64,000 nt of DNA. Origin: Rallus limicola (taxonomy: Eukaryota > Chordata > Aves > Gruiformes > Rallidae). The notes beneath the pieces were generated by a model. The model ran no database searches. It was not told where the DNA came from and was given only the letters and a program-made list of their open reading frames with translations. Numbering within the stretch: the stretch's first letter is position 1; the number at the start of each line of letters is the position of its first letter. A program made the translations under genes and the position numbers. Below, one piece after another: positions 36,217 through 48,100 of this stretch. The stretch spans positions 79,534,520 to 79,598,519 of the forward strand of contig JAKCOZ010000001.1 of the NCBI GenBank assembly GCA_022605955.1, read 5' to 3'.

Positions 36217-37147
36217 ATTTTTAATCAAATGCAAGTATCATGAAGCCCCTGCCCTGCAGGAATTGAGTGGTGGAAGTATGTAAATTTTTGGAAAGCTGTG
36301 TTACAGCCCTTGATTACGTATTTGCAGTTCTGGGATTTTCTCCTGGAAATCGTACCCTAGGTTGAACCTGTCCCACGCAGCTTTAGGGTAGCCCGCCCTT
36401 CCTCTCAGGGAACGGCCTTTTGATGTCATTGCTGTGGTGGGACTTGATATGAGTTACTGGAGAAGCTCAGCTTGAGGAGGTGGGATTTACATGGCCTGCA
36501 TGTAAAAACTTACTGGCTCGTGGCATCAGTGCAACCCATATCTTCATTGCCACTGCATAAGCCTCCAAAAACCCCACATCCCCATCACTACATAAAGCGT
36601 GTCTGTAGCATCCCCTGTGCTTTCAGAAGGATAAAGTGGTAAGGGTTGTCTGCAAGACTGTGCTGTGAGAGTTTCCCCTTGGTCCTTGCTGAGAACCGTG
36701 GCACTCATTTCTCTAGCCACCGACTGGCACGTTTTATCCCAGTCCTGGTCATCAGCTCCATCCTGGCAAACTGGAGCCTCTGGCTTCCTCCACCCATCTA
36801 TACAGCAGGCCACCGCAGGGTAAAATATCACCTCCGTCAGCACCGACATCCATCACTTTAATGAACAGCAAAAATCAATCTCTAATTGACAAAAACATTT
36901 TTAATCAAAGTATGAGGCATTTAGAGCACAGGAGCAGCCTTTCATCTTCTGTCAGTGTTTTCCTCTACGGGCGGAAGCGGCGTAGGTTTGTAACTGGCCA
37001 AAGAGGCCAAGGGGTGTCGGTGAAGGAAACCAGGGACAATACTTCCAGGTGATTTCATTAGAAGAAGCCTGCTTCTCTACTCTTAATCTTACCAAAGCTT
37101 GATTTTCTGTTTCTGGGTCTGCGAAGAGTTTACAGCAATGGTAGGCA

Positions 37148-37193
37148 GAGAGTGGGAACAGCGTAGGTTTTAAATTAGCATAAGCTCTCTGAG
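37148..37193 (+). repeat. Diverged direct repeat, copy 2
   Basis: Second copy of the repeat at 36171-36216. Similarity may extend about 15 nt upstream in both, where GAGAGAGTG follows a TCTAGG/GTAGGC-like stretch. It lies about 180 bp upstream of an inverted CR1 end. Confidence 0.6.
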
Positions 37194-37370
37194 ACATCGC
37201 TTAGGGCGCGATTGCCTTTTCCTTCTTTCAACACCTACCAAGCTCTCAGGCTCTACCTATGCTGGGCATTTACCATTGATGGCCTGCTAGTGGGTGCACC
37301 GCACCGCTGAAACCCATCATAGTAAACAGGCAGGTGAAGCACCTCAATTTAGCAACACCGGTGTCTGTCA

Positions 37371-37570
37371 CGGAATCACAGAATTGTAGGGGTAGGAAGG
37401 GACCTCCAGAGATCATTGGGTCCAACCCCCTGCCAAAGCAGGTTCCCTAGGACAGGTCGCACATGGAGGTGTCCAGATGGGTCTTGAGTATCTCCAGAGA
37501 AGAAGACTCCATACGTCCCTGGGCAGCCTGTGCCAGTGTCACAGCCTTTAGGGATACTGCCTGTGCACAT
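37371..37570 (-). mobile_element. CR1 3' fragment, inverted, about 200 bp
   Basis: The plus strand begins 'GGAATCACAGAATTGTAGGG' and continues with 'GGAAGGGACCTCCAGAGATC', 'GGTCCAACCCCCTGCCAAAG', 'CCCTAGGACAGGTCGCACA' and 'CCTGGGCAGCCTGTGCCAG'. It is the same CR1 subfamily as the copy at 35445-35545 but longer. The similarity in subfamily and orientation could reflect independent insertions. There is no coding sequence. Confidence 0.93.
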
Positions 37571-37689
37571 CTGGGGTTTCCCATAGCTCGGCTGTGCTGG
37601 TGGTGAAGAGAGGAGAAGCAGTAGTTACTGTAGGAGCGGTTGCTTATAAACTTGTGGATAACTGTGAATTACACTTGAGTAAGAGAAGC

Positions 37690-38295
37690 TACCTGCCAGC
37701 AGCACTGAAGTGTTCTTTTTCTGTTGATTAGGGAGTCCCTCAAAGATTTGTAAGGCTACTCTGGACAGTTTGGTATCCTTGCCAGTGTTTGCAAGCCGTA
37801 AAGGGCAGGGAAAGGTTATTAGAGCACCATCTGGACACTTGGGTCTTTTTGCCATTTCTTGCAAGAGGGGATTATTACAAAGGGTCTTTTTCAATGCCTG
37901 GCACAATTTGAGTACCTTGGCATCACTGCTGGTACTTGCAATGGAAAGGGTAAGGAGAAGCACATCACTGGTGACACTGTTGTACCACCTTTGCCAGTGC
38001 TTGAGAGGGAAGCAGTTTGGAAGATGCAGCAATATTTGGCACTGCACGGGCACGCTGGCAGCTCTGCTTTGCTTGTGAGAAGAGTAGTAGGGAGCTGCAG
38101 AAGTGCCTGATGCTGCTGGGGAAAGTTGGCACACCTTTCTGGATTTCTGAAGGGAGCGATGGAGAGGGAGACCGCATCCTTGCCCATCACAGTTGCCAGT
38201 GTTTGCGAGGGAATCGGTCCAGGGGGCTGCAGTGGTACCCGAGCACCATCTGGCCACGCTGGCACTCTAGCTGGTGTTTGTAACGTTGGCTTTGG
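37690..38295 (+). repeat. Degenerate tandem array, about eight units of 64-74 bp
   Basis: The anchor TTGCC/TTGGC/CTGGC, usually followed by AGTG(C/T)TTG(C/A)(A/G)AGGG-like sequence, recurs at 37779, 37849, 37917, 37991, 38055, 38126, 38193 and 38259. The spacings are 70, 68, 74, 64, 71, 67 and 66. Internal landmarks keep register. CAATGCCTGGCAC and CAATATTTGGCAC both begin 25 nt before an anchor (37892 and 38030). GAGCACCATCTGG(A/C)CAC occurs at 37822 and 38241. Weaker similarity may extend left to about 37690. Unit length is not a multiple of three, which argues that the overlapping 210- and 166-codon minus-strand frames are by-products. This looks like an old minisatellite, and I do not know its family. 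Confidence 0.75.
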
Positions 38296-38299
38296 ATAA

Positions 38300-40285
38300 T
38301 GTCTTTCCCTGATCAAAGGCCAGTATTTTGGATGCAAGCCTGGAGTGTGTGTTACATAAATAGTTTGCGCTCCTGTCCAAATGGCTCCCACAGCCAGAGA
38401 ATCTTAAGAGCTTCAGAGGAACTCCAAATCATGGCCCCTCAAAGAGAAACATCATCTCCAAGTTTACTGACCAGTGGGATGTTAACACATCCTGTCCTCA
38501 TCATCTCTTGGCCAAAGGGTGTTTTGCTTCAAGAAGAATGGACCCTTATTTTTTTCTGGTTTTGAATATAAGGAGAAGAAGCTTGTAGAATTCCCTTGAC
38601 ATGCACCATAGCTGCTCTCTGGAGCCATCAGCTGTAGGTGTTGAAGTTCAGCTGGAAGTCAGCTGGCATGACTCACTCTCAGTTGACATACTTTGAACTA
38701 CTGACCTCTAAATGTTTCAAAGAAGATGGTGATACATTGCCCATGTATCTTTTTGTTCAACAGCAATATAACCCCCAAACCATGCTAGCTAGCATTTTTG
38801 TTTAGCTTTCCTGGACTTTAAGCATCCCTTGTCCTCCCAGAGTTTTGGTTTGTGACCAAAGGCAGAGGTGGCTGTGGAACGGCGCCCTGTAACAGCAGCA
38901 AGCAGGGTGAGGTCTAGAGTGGGGAAGAAGAGCAAGGACTTGGCATTGCAGGTCGATGTGGGACAGGCTTTGCAAAGGAGGATGTACAACAAGACAGATG
39001 GGGACCACGGAGCTGCAGAGGGTGCGGCTTCAGGGCGTGCGTCACTGAGCCCCGCACGTACAGCACGTGCAGCACGGCTGCCAGACAGCAGCATGAGGAG
39101 CACCTTTACCTGGTGGCTCACTTTGCCCAGGGTGTGAACACTGGCCTCCTCCCATGAATGGAGGCAGAACTGTGAATCACTCCAGTTGTGAAGGTACCAG
39201 GAAGCATGGGGGAAAGCTGAAGAATGAGACATGGTGATAGTCTCCTCTCCCAGAAATACTTGATGCTATTGCCCTTGTCAGCGCCCTCAAGACCCCTTCC
39301 GTGGGGCTTGTTTTTCCACTGGCTGAGGTAGTGTAGGTGCTGTCATTCATAAAATATGCAGAGTGCCTGCCCAGGTTACTGATTCTCCTGCTGCAAGTCT
39401 TTCCTAGGCTATGTTGAGATATATGGATGTCCTTCACTTATGAAGATGGATGAGTTCGCTAGATTGCAGGTTCCCCATGTGTCATGCCAGATGTCGTACT
39501 CGGACCTGAAATATGGCAGAGAAGGGGGAGGGGGTAGAAGCGAGCTCTGATTTAGGCAGAACCACTTTAGATAATTTTTCCTTCAAAGGTGAAATGGAAA
39601 GCCATTGTTATAGCAGTATAGCTTGCCAGTTTGAATCCAGACCAGCTCACTAATCTTGGAAGCTGCTACCATGCAGCAACGTATGGGATATAAAATGAGT
39701 TGGTCGATTCCATCCAGCTTAGGTGGGCAGTTGTTCACATCAGAAAACTTGGTGTTTCAAATTGACCCCCCCATCCCCTGCCCCATGGGCAGACTCAACG
39801 GAGAGGCTTGGGCTGAACAGAGCATTGAGAGTTTCTTAACCTTTTGCCTCCAGACAAGAATATCTCCAGGATGGGATTCAGGAGTGTCACTGAAGTTGAT
39901 CACAAGGTTAAGCATTCATAAGGAAGATGACATGCCTTGGGAACATCTGTTCCCAGCAATATCTGTGGGGATAGCCAGGTATTCAGAATATAAGGGAACT
40001 GGAAAGTTTCAGGAGTTCATTTGCTCCAGTACTGAGATTGTAGAAACATTGAGGTCTGGCCCTTTATGTATTTATTTATCTTAAAACTTTGTGTTTGCCA
40101 GAGACAAAGAACGCTTCTATAAACAATAATCTTAAATTTCTTATTCTCCACTCCTCCTTACCTAGTAGACTGGGTGCCTGGGGGATTTACACACTTCAAA
40201 TTTGTGTGCAGGTGAGCGCATGTATACACACATCCATGTTTCTGGTGACAGCCATGGTGGCTGTATCAATCCTCCCTCTGTGCTA
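38300..40285. other. Non-coding DNA
   Basis: A short 9-bp-period patch (CAGCACGTA, CAGCACGTG, CAGCACGGC) at about 39052-39079 contains the E-box CACGTG. Frames at 38789-39232 and 39656-40084 show no recognisable domains. No gene is supported. Confidence 0.55.
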
Positions 40286-40289
40286 ACCC

Positions 40290-40530
40290 AGCTCCCTCTT
40301 GGCCAGTTTGCCTAACAACAATTTACCAACCAAGCAACAGAGCGAAGCGAACACATTGAGAAAAACAGCACCGGACGCAGCCTTGCGAAGAGCCATTGGC
40401 ATCATTCACCCCACAGCAATCTGGACCATCCGCCTCCCCTCTGTAAGACCAGAGATAGCCTCTCCCAGCCTGCGGGGCCCTTCCGCGTTACGTGTAACGG
40501 CTTGCTTCCCGCTCCGTGGCAGCAGGTAGG
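40290..40530. promoter_or_regulatory. CpG-retaining segment with palindromic site
   Basis: About a dozen CpGs in 240 bp exceed the local background. The inverted repeat CGTTAC-GT-GTAACG (40486-40499) contains TACGTG, the core of a hypoxia-response or bHLH-PAS site. A short GC-rich stretch precedes it. This could be a small regulatory element; no conserved exon is evident. Confidence 0.3.
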
Positions 40531-40534
40531 AATT

Positions 40535-41300
40535 CTGCCCGAGACTTCTCTTTAGAAAATTCCCCTCCTTTAAAATCTGGGATTTGGCTTTCCAGAAAAT
40601 ATATGCTAAGCTTGGAAAATAGCTGTTATATCCAGACTGTTTGCTGTTCATTCCAGAACACGATAGCCCCAGGTATTGCTCCTGGATGAATGGATTATCC
40701 TGTCCAGTTTAAGGTGAAGTTATCAACACATCCACTGGGAGCATACATAACTACCAGATAGACCGACATCTTTCCTGTTCTCTGAGCTGAATATAATTTC
40801 AGCCTGTCACTCCTTATCATATCCCCTTTAATCATGCAAAATATTTCCTCCCCTTCTTTCTTTCATCATGCTTGTAGACTTATCATTTTCCCCTTTAGCC
40901 TTCATTTAGTTGCAATATTCGCATTGTATTATACATTCTCTATACAATTAAGTAAGGAAATTGTCACCACGGGATGTCTGGGAGGCTAGAAGTATGAATG
41001 GGTTCAAAAAAGGATTAGGGAGTGCATGGAATAGTCCATCAAGGGCTCTTAAAGTCAGATGTGTGTGTAAACATAGGCTTGGGAAGTCCCTAGGCTATAC
41101 ATCGCTGTATGCTGGGAGAATGCACTAGGGAGAAACACTGCCACATTTTTGTCAAGGTTTTTTCAGCCCTTCTTTTAGGGCATTTTTGTCAGGCCAATGT
41201 CAGACATGGACTGGGAGCTGGCAGGACCTTTTGACCTAACATCATGGGGTTTATATTCATAAGAAGTTTGGGATGGGATGCTTTAGCAAATTATAGATAA
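40535..41300. other. AT-rich non-coding DNA, nothing recognised
   Basis: No open frame of note, no interspersed repeat and no clear motif cluster was seen. Confidence 0.6.
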
Positions 41301-41307
41301 AACACCT

Positions 41308-41328
41308 TGCTGCTGCTGCTGCTGCTGC

Positions 41329-41357
<29 letters not shown>
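41308..41357 (+). repeat. Compound microsatellite (TGC)n(TTA)n
   Basis: About seven TGC/GCT units (41308-41329) pass directly into about nine ATT units (41330-41357). The abrupt switch between two perfect triplet repeats suggests a length-variable locus. Confidence 0.95.
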
Positions 41358-41359
<2 letters not shown>

Positions 41360-41360
<1 letters not shown>

Positions 41361-42595
41361 TATAACTTTAAGATATGCACCCTGACACCCTGAGATTTAT
41401 AGCATTGTAGAGCCTTCCCAAACTTCTCTGTGGATCTTCCTGATTTTACAGACTGCAATTATCCTTGCTTAGTATTGGTTTGGTATTAAGTGCTTAAAAC
41501 AGTCTTCTAGTGAGGTCTCTTTGTGCTAGGAGCTACACAAATCCAGAACTGAAGCAGCCTGGATGTATTAGAGGCACTTTGTCCTGGTTGCATCTCAGTT
41601 AGTATCCAAGTTAGAAATCTCGGGGGAACATGGAGAAGAAACAATTGTGAGCAGGATATTTACGGTCTTAAAATGCACTTCATAGCAGTCCCTTTCTGTC
41701 TCATACTCTTGACTTGTTTTATATAGAATCTGTTATGATGCTATCCTGAAGATAGAAATTTCAGCTTTGTTTTTATCATTAGAAATACTGAGATTGTAAA
41801 GCTTTCCATTTCAGAATTTGCGTCAAATTTTAGTGCAGAAAAAGCAGACTCAGTCTCCACCACCGTCCCTCCCTCCTTCCCCAGATCACGTCCTCTTTCC
41901 CTTCCTCCCATTAAAATGAATTTCAAGGAGAATTCAAGGAGAATTTAACGTGTGAGGAACCAGTCTTTCTCTATTTGGGACCTTGCAATCCAATATTAAA
42001 TCCTCTGCTGACTTAACCAGATTTTGACCCTGGACTTCCCAAGCCGGAAGAAGCTATTGCCCTGGTTTTAGGCTATTGCCATCCTCCCCGCACCCTCTCT
42101 TTCCCTCTTCCATCCACATGAACACAAGCTTCATGATTTGATGCTCCATTTTGCCCTGGGTATCATACAGTTGGGTGAAGGAGGAGTTAAAAATTAGGGG
42201 AGTCAGTGAGGAATCAGCCCAGTGTTACAGGGAGTTGACAGGAAGTTGTGATACTGGATTTAAGCCATCAAGTTAATACTCAAAGAAAAGGAAGCTGTGA
42301 CTTTGGTACCTCCATAACCTGTTATTTTGACCTGAAATACATCATCGAGGGCAATAGGCAGTTGTAGGCAAATTAGGTGCCTGTGGATTAAGATCAGTGT
42401 CAGTATCTCAAGGCCAGCCTAAGTCAAAGACTGACTTAGCTGGTCCATTTTGCCCTTCTGTCTCTCTCTTTCTCTCCCTGCCCAAGCTGTCAGTATTTTC
42501 CTATACATGGAACTGAGAGGAAAAAAGTCTATATCCATTTAAAATGTTGAGTCTTCCTTTATCATAAAAAAAAAAAACCCTGATAAAAAGCACAA
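41360..42595. other. Non-coding DNA; possible old repeat near 41500
   Basis: 'TTTGTGCTAGGAGCTACACAAA' at about 41520-41541 resembles a piece of old amniote repeats that usually read 'TGTGCTAGGTGCTGTACAAA', but the flanks do not allow a classification. An A12 run lies at about 42566. No gene was recognised. Confidence 0.5.
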
Positions 42596-42599
42596 GTAC

Positions 42600-42995
42600 A
42601 ACTTTGTTTGTTTTGGAGGGCTTTTTGCTTTTCAGTTCACGTTTAATGAAGTAATTACAGTGAAATACTCTCAAAATTCAAGACCTAATTAAAGCAAAGA
42701 ATAAAACCTCAATTGATCCATTATTTAGATTGGTGAGAAGTGAGCATAAAGAAGCAATGAAAAAGTTAGTGCATTACGGGAGGAAAGAAGCACGCTCCCA
42801 CTTGGAGAATACTGATGGGAGGAAGACCTTGGGATGATAACAGCAAGTCAGGGATGCGCTTAAATTATTTACAAAGAGTTCATCTTCAAACACAGAAGAA
42901 TGGGGCAAAAGCAAACGTATCAGTCAAAAGGATGCTTTTCCCTGACAAACACGGGTGTTGCCGAATGCGTTTGAGTCAGAAGCTGTCTAGCCCAA
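42600..42995. promoter_or_regulatory. Candidate conserved non-coding element
   Basis: Two TAATTA cores (42652-42657 and 42686-42691) and TCAATTGATC are followed by CpG-retaining sequence up to about 42990. The block has no transposon and no long frame. The 64-codon frame at 42815-43009 has no similarity I recognise. An enhancer is inferred from motif density and retained CpGs. Confidence 0.4.
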
Positions 42996-42999
42996 TATC

Positions 43000-44370
43000 C
43001 TCCTTTTGACCAACGAGCTCCCAAACTACACAGTAAGAAACGAGCTCTGAACTCACCAGTGAAAGTTTTTCTGTCTCCAAATGGGCACGATTCGGCTTAA
43101 CGTCTGAGCTGCTGGCTGCTTCTGCTGCTTGCAAGTGCAAGGTATGGCAGCAGGTTCAGGTCCCACTTTGCACATCACACCGAGGAGTTAGGAAGAGGAA
43201 TTTCAGGTGGCAGGAGCTTGGCTGTGCCCACGTAGGGTGTGTGGCACAATGCTCTTGGGATAGAGCATGCTGTACTAGTCAGCATTCACCCTCTCCTTGT
43301 CAGTGGCTGGCCAGAAGAGGAGACATAGATCTGGCCCATGCAGACCATCCTGCTTTGATAGCTCCAAATGGGATGTTTCATTTTCAGTAGTCTCTGTAAA
43401 TCTGCTGGCAAAGCTTTCACCAAACTCCCTTTCCCTGCCTTTCTTAGCAGCTCCTGTAAAAAAATTAAGAGTGGCAAAAAAATTATCTTTACATGAAGGT
43501 GGTTTTAAGCTCTAAAAATGGACATGTTCTGGTTACGTTGTTTGGTTTTATGACAAGCAACAAAATTCTAATAAAGAATTTTGTTCTAAATTTCCCAGAT
43601 GCCGACCCCGACTGATTTCAAAACTCATCCCATATTACCTTACTTACAAAGGCATCTCTATTGCTCCTTGAAGTGCTATGTTGAAGTCTTGGGTAACTGC
43701 CCTCCTGGGTCCAACATCCCTCCACCTGCCTTTTTATTTCTATTGCATTTACACCTGAATGGTGCTAGAAGGGACAGGAGCTGTGAGTACTCAACGCTTC
43801 CAAAGTTCATCTCTCTGAATTGTGTGCCTAATTTCAGGTGAACTCTTTTCAAGATACTGCCCTTTTTTGTTGGAGAACAGTGCCTGCAGGGCATCTCTAG
43901 GAACAGCCTCATCCGAGCGAATGCCTTAGACTGGAATTCAGGCCATTTCTACTTTAATTTCTCTTTTGGGGGAGTAAAATAAAACCGCAACAAAGTTAGA
44001 GTCAGATGTGTACGTGTAATGTTGGGGTTTAGTTGGTGAGTAAATCTCGTCTGCCCTTCCTCTGCAGAGTTTCACCGAGGGACATAGCAATTACAGCTCT
44101 GTGTGTAGATGACGTCCCAAACTGCTTGAGATGGTTTCTGCCATATATCAATGCATGAAACAGATTGCCAGTCCCTGCTATGAAAGGCACGGTGTGCAGG
44201 CTGTGTTTCCTTAATGCCACTTGGGGAGGCAGAGCGGCCCTGAGCTGCTCCCTATAGTAGGTTATAGCAGAAATGCTACGCTTTAATCCTTGTAATACCG
44301 AGCTACTGGTGATTTCTTGGAGCAAGAGCAGGAGGAACTGCCTCCTCCGGCCAGCTGTAGAGGCTTCAGG
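43000..44370. other. Non-coding DNA with possible old repeat pieces
   Basis: At 43738-43850, 'TTTACACCTGAATGGTGCTAG', 'GAGCTGTGAGTACTCAACGC' and 'CCTAATTTCAGGTG' resemble an unclassified old amniote repeat that often reads 'GAGCTGTGGGTGCTCAGCACC'. At 43145-43170, 'GCAGGTTCAGGTCCCA' resembles a B box without a tRNA body. No gene was recognised. Confidence 0.45.
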
Positions 44371-44379
44371 TCAAGAAGT

Positions 44380-45110
44380 TGTTTCTCACACTTCTGCTTA
44401 ATAAATGCGCCTTTAGAAATGTGCATGAAAGGCAAAATAAACACCGGCCTTAAATCTGCTTTGTGAAAATGGACTGTTACGGTCTCAGCTGGGTTTGTAT
44501 CTGAATGCATACAGAATAAAGTAGGGTAATAAATGCTGACTACATGGCAGCTTTTGTGTCTATTTTGACAGCCCTCAAAGTAGTATCCCCAAATTCCTCC
44601 AAAATCAGAATGTTCCATTTTCCTGTAATTTTTTTTTTTACATATAATTCTTGGGTTTGTGTCAATTGGAAGCAACTTTTCTTTAAAATAAAACCTCTAA
44701 TCATTTTTAATTAAATGCCTGAAATAGAAAAAATTATTTGGTTTAGTTGGAAACAGAACTTCTGCTGACGTTCCAGAATCACCAGCAAACCGAAACATCG
44801 GCCGTGCGTGCACGCTGCTTAACTGCACCAGCGTAGCTAAGGACAGATGACATTCAACCCCATGCCAGCAGCAGTGGTTAAACTCCATAATTGTTTCTTT
44901 TATTGTGTCTGCCCCCCCTCTTTTGCAAAGATTTTAAATCCCTTGTAACGCAATTAACTCCTCTTTTCTGCGAAAGGCTCTTGTCTCTCCTGACAGGCTC
45001 TCTGATTACAAAATGTCTGCTGCAAACTCAGAGTGGCAGCAGATCCGAGGGTAGGAAATGCGCTTTCTCCCGTCATTACCTGAGCAGATTGGAGTGTCTC
45101 TGAGCTGTAA
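44380..45110. promoter_or_regulatory. Candidate conserved non-coding element, 0.7 kb
   Basis: This AT-rich block retains CpGs, for example the perfect palindrome GCGTGCACGC at 44806-44815. It contains TTAATTAA at 44707-44714, a T11 run near 44629 and TAATCATTTTTAATTAAAT-type motif clusters. It has no transposon signature. A minus-strand frame of 130 codons (44283-44675) crosses part of it but has no recognised domain and could be chance in stop-poor DNA. Among the blocks in this window it is one of the strongest candidates for deep conservation. Confidence 0.45.
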
Positions 45111-45114
45111 TGGA

Positions 45115-48100
45115 CAGTGGAGGAGGGTGGGTGGGTAGCCAGAGCTCTGGCAAGCACTGGGATTCCCAATCATGGTCCCGCTAGCTCTGCTTTCTTCACC
45201 CCTTCAAATTCCTTCCTTCCTTCCTCTGAAATAGCGTTTTCTGGAGGAGGAGGGGGCAGGTGCCACTGCTGGAGGGAGCAGTGTTCTCAGCGTCAGGCGA
45301 GCAAGGAAGTTGGATCAGCTTTTGCTTGTAGCTGGTGGCAGTTTTCCTTCTGCTCCCTTCTATCTCGGAGATAAGCCCCTTGCGCCGCTTTTCTTTGTCA
45401 GCCATGAAATCGGCTACCATTTCAGAGCACCTCTCAGTAGTTCCCAGATGCCTTTGACGCATTTCGCCTAAACAGGAGACTGCTGAGAATAGCTGCTAAA
45501 TCTTTAAATCTGGTTTCACACTTCGTCATCTTTCTGACTTTTAAGTTTGTTGTTAGTGTAGCTGGTGTTCCAGGTCACCGAGAGCCTGGGATTAATACCC
45601 AAAGACTTGGTATTAATGTGAGACACAAGCAGTTTTATTGAGCCTCTCCGCCCTGGCTGGGGATCTAAATGAATTCCCTGAAGACTTGCCCCAAAGAGAA
45701 CTCTGCATCTTTTGCAAGGGGTGGATTGGGGGTTGGGAGTAGGATGGGGCGCAGCATGTGTCTTTCTCTACGTGCTTCCAAAGGATCAGGGAGAAAAGTA
45801 AAGTCAGGATGTTACTACACCATCATTGTTTTTCTTGGTAGGACACCAAGGGCAGAGGTTCTTGTTTCCGCTGAAAGATACAAACACAACGACCTGTTGC
45901 TAGTGTCTAAAAGACTCTTGATTCTTGTTTCTACATACTTCCTTTCCTCCTTGCAGCTTAATGAAACCATTCACTCAACTGGCTTTTCTCCCTCCTCCCC
46001 TTCATCTCCATCTGTCCACTCCAGGTGGCAGCTCATCTGGATGATAGTGTACCTTCGGTATCATGGCTCTTGCATCAGTGATAGTTGCTATGCACAGCTT
46101 CTGTTGGATGTGGTGCAGATTAATTATTCTGAGTTTTGGAAAACACCCAGTTAAGATGGGCAGCAAAAGAAATGTCTGGATCTGACCATCTACTTAACAA
46201 CTCCGACAGTATGTGACACCCTGTAAAACAAGACAACTTCATTTTAGTGCCTGTTTGGGTGTAGACCGATTTCATGGAAGTATTTCCTTAGACACTTTGC
46301 AAGCTGAAAATGATGGTGGACTAACTAACTGCAGTCACTTTCTGCAGCTTCTCACTTTACCTGGGCTCTGAAAGCAGGGCAGCTAGCAGAATTTGGCATG
46401 AAACACAAGGGTCCCAATCTCTGGGGGTAACCAGATTTTTTGTGGTGGGAGCAGCATTTGAAGTATTTCCAGAGCCAGCAGGTAACACTTGTTCTCTAAG
46501 GAGCCACATTCTCCCTCCACATCCTAAGACTTCTTGTCTCTCTCTGTCTGGCCCATCCTTTGTTAGATAAACTTCGCTGCTTCTCAGCAGTTTCCAGATT
46601 CTTTTGTCATCTTTTGTATCCTTTCACTACAGCTGTGACACTAAAGCAGATCTCCTGAATGCAGCCTCATTCTTTGAGCATCCTGTGAGAGTATCCACTG
46701 AACATGGTTATGGAGCCCAATTTGAAACCAGTATTGATGCTGCCATTGAATGAAATGCTGGGTTTCATGTCTTCTCTCAGTCTTGCTCCAGCGAGAGAGA
46801 CGAGGAGTATCAGGCTTCCTTCCTTCCTGGGGACTGCAGTCCCCAGGTGGTGTGTGGAGAGGAGTGGTATTTCCCATTCCCTTTGCTTTTGCTTCCTGCC
46901 ATAGCTGTGGTTGGTGCTGGTGCTCATTCCTGCAGTCTTGACTTATCCTGCCAAAAGCTCCATCCTTGGTCCAGCACTTGGAGCTGTCTTTGCCCCCAGA
47001 ACTCATTCCCTCGCTGGCTGTACCTGCTTGCACTTCAGTAGGCCAGAAGCCTCAGGGTTAAAATTGTTACCAACTTTTGTCAGAAGTTACTGTCCTTGCA
47101 GGGCTTTTTGATTTTCAGATGCTGCTGCCTCGGGGCTGGGACACTGTTATAGTGGACTTGGCTTTCATTTTTTCATAATAGGAAGAAGTTAGAAACCTGC
47201 CAGCAGATCTTCCTGATGCTCTTAGGTGTCATTATCCATCAGCTCTGCCAGCATTTTTCCTTCAGTCAAGCAAGTTTGCTTTGTTACACCCTAACTCTTG
47301 AGTATCTTTTCTTTTCACCTCCTTGCACATCTCCAAGCCCTTCTAACATGTCTTTAAATCTCTCCTGGTCTCTCTGAAATCTGAGCTGAGGGTATATTCC
47401 CATGGTGCTGTGATCTGTCCTTCACTTGAGATCACACCTCATTGCCCACGCGTTTGCCATCTCTGCAGATCTGCAAGCCACTCTCAAGCGTGAGGAAACC
47501 ATGTGCGTGGCTGTGGTCCCCGGGCACACATCCCACTTCTCTCTCCAGAGCACGTGGCGGTGCTGCTCAGTCAGCTGTATTCTGGCTGGAAGAGCCAAGG
47601 CACCCCTGTGCCACCTGCTTGTGCCGGTTTTGCTGCAGCGTCTGCTCTCTCCAACTGCCGGCTGAGCGTGGTGGCAAGAGGGGGGTGGTGGCAAGAAAGG
47701 ATTATATTCATTACAATATTAAATAAATCAGGTGGAATTAGCTCTGAGCAGAAAGCAGCAGCTGGCTTTCTCAATGTTGTGACAGGCTCTGCCAGTTACA
47801 CAAGGCAAACAGAAACTCTCTGACTTCCAGGGCTCCTAGGCCATGACAGGCCTGGAAGGACTGGCAACTTCTTGTGATCTTGTCCAGTAAATCTGTCTTC
47901 TGCTTGAGCCTCTGAGAGCTTCATACCTCCACTGAAGAGCACCTGCTCTTCAAGCCTGGTCTCTGTCAAAACTGGGACCTCCAGACTCCTTTGTAGAGTC
48001 CTCCTTATGGTCCAACACAGAAACAAGGAAGAACTTAGTTAACTTTATTCTTATAAATATAGTGAGCTATTGATTTTAACTGGTAGCTGTGCTGTGGCAG

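Larger units (their letters stand above)
35550..37365. other. Non-coding DNA between two CR1 ends
   Basis: Frames of 60-101 codons on both strands have no recognised similarity. The stretch contains two copies of a diverged direct repeat (36171-36216 and 37148-37193). A shared 16-mer, AACATTTTTAATCAAA, occurs at about 36212 and 36894. No gene was recognised. Confidence 0.55.

Noticed and set aside
37625..38391. Minus-strand frames of 210 and 166 codons as a gene
   Set aside because: They lie over a tandem array whose units are not multiples of three. The two frames overlap each other in different registers, other frames are open on the plus strand, and no domain is recognisable.
45669..46154. 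161-codon plus-strand frame
   Set aside because: No signal peptide, domain, family resemblance or flanking exon structure; length is within chance for 64 kb of six frames.
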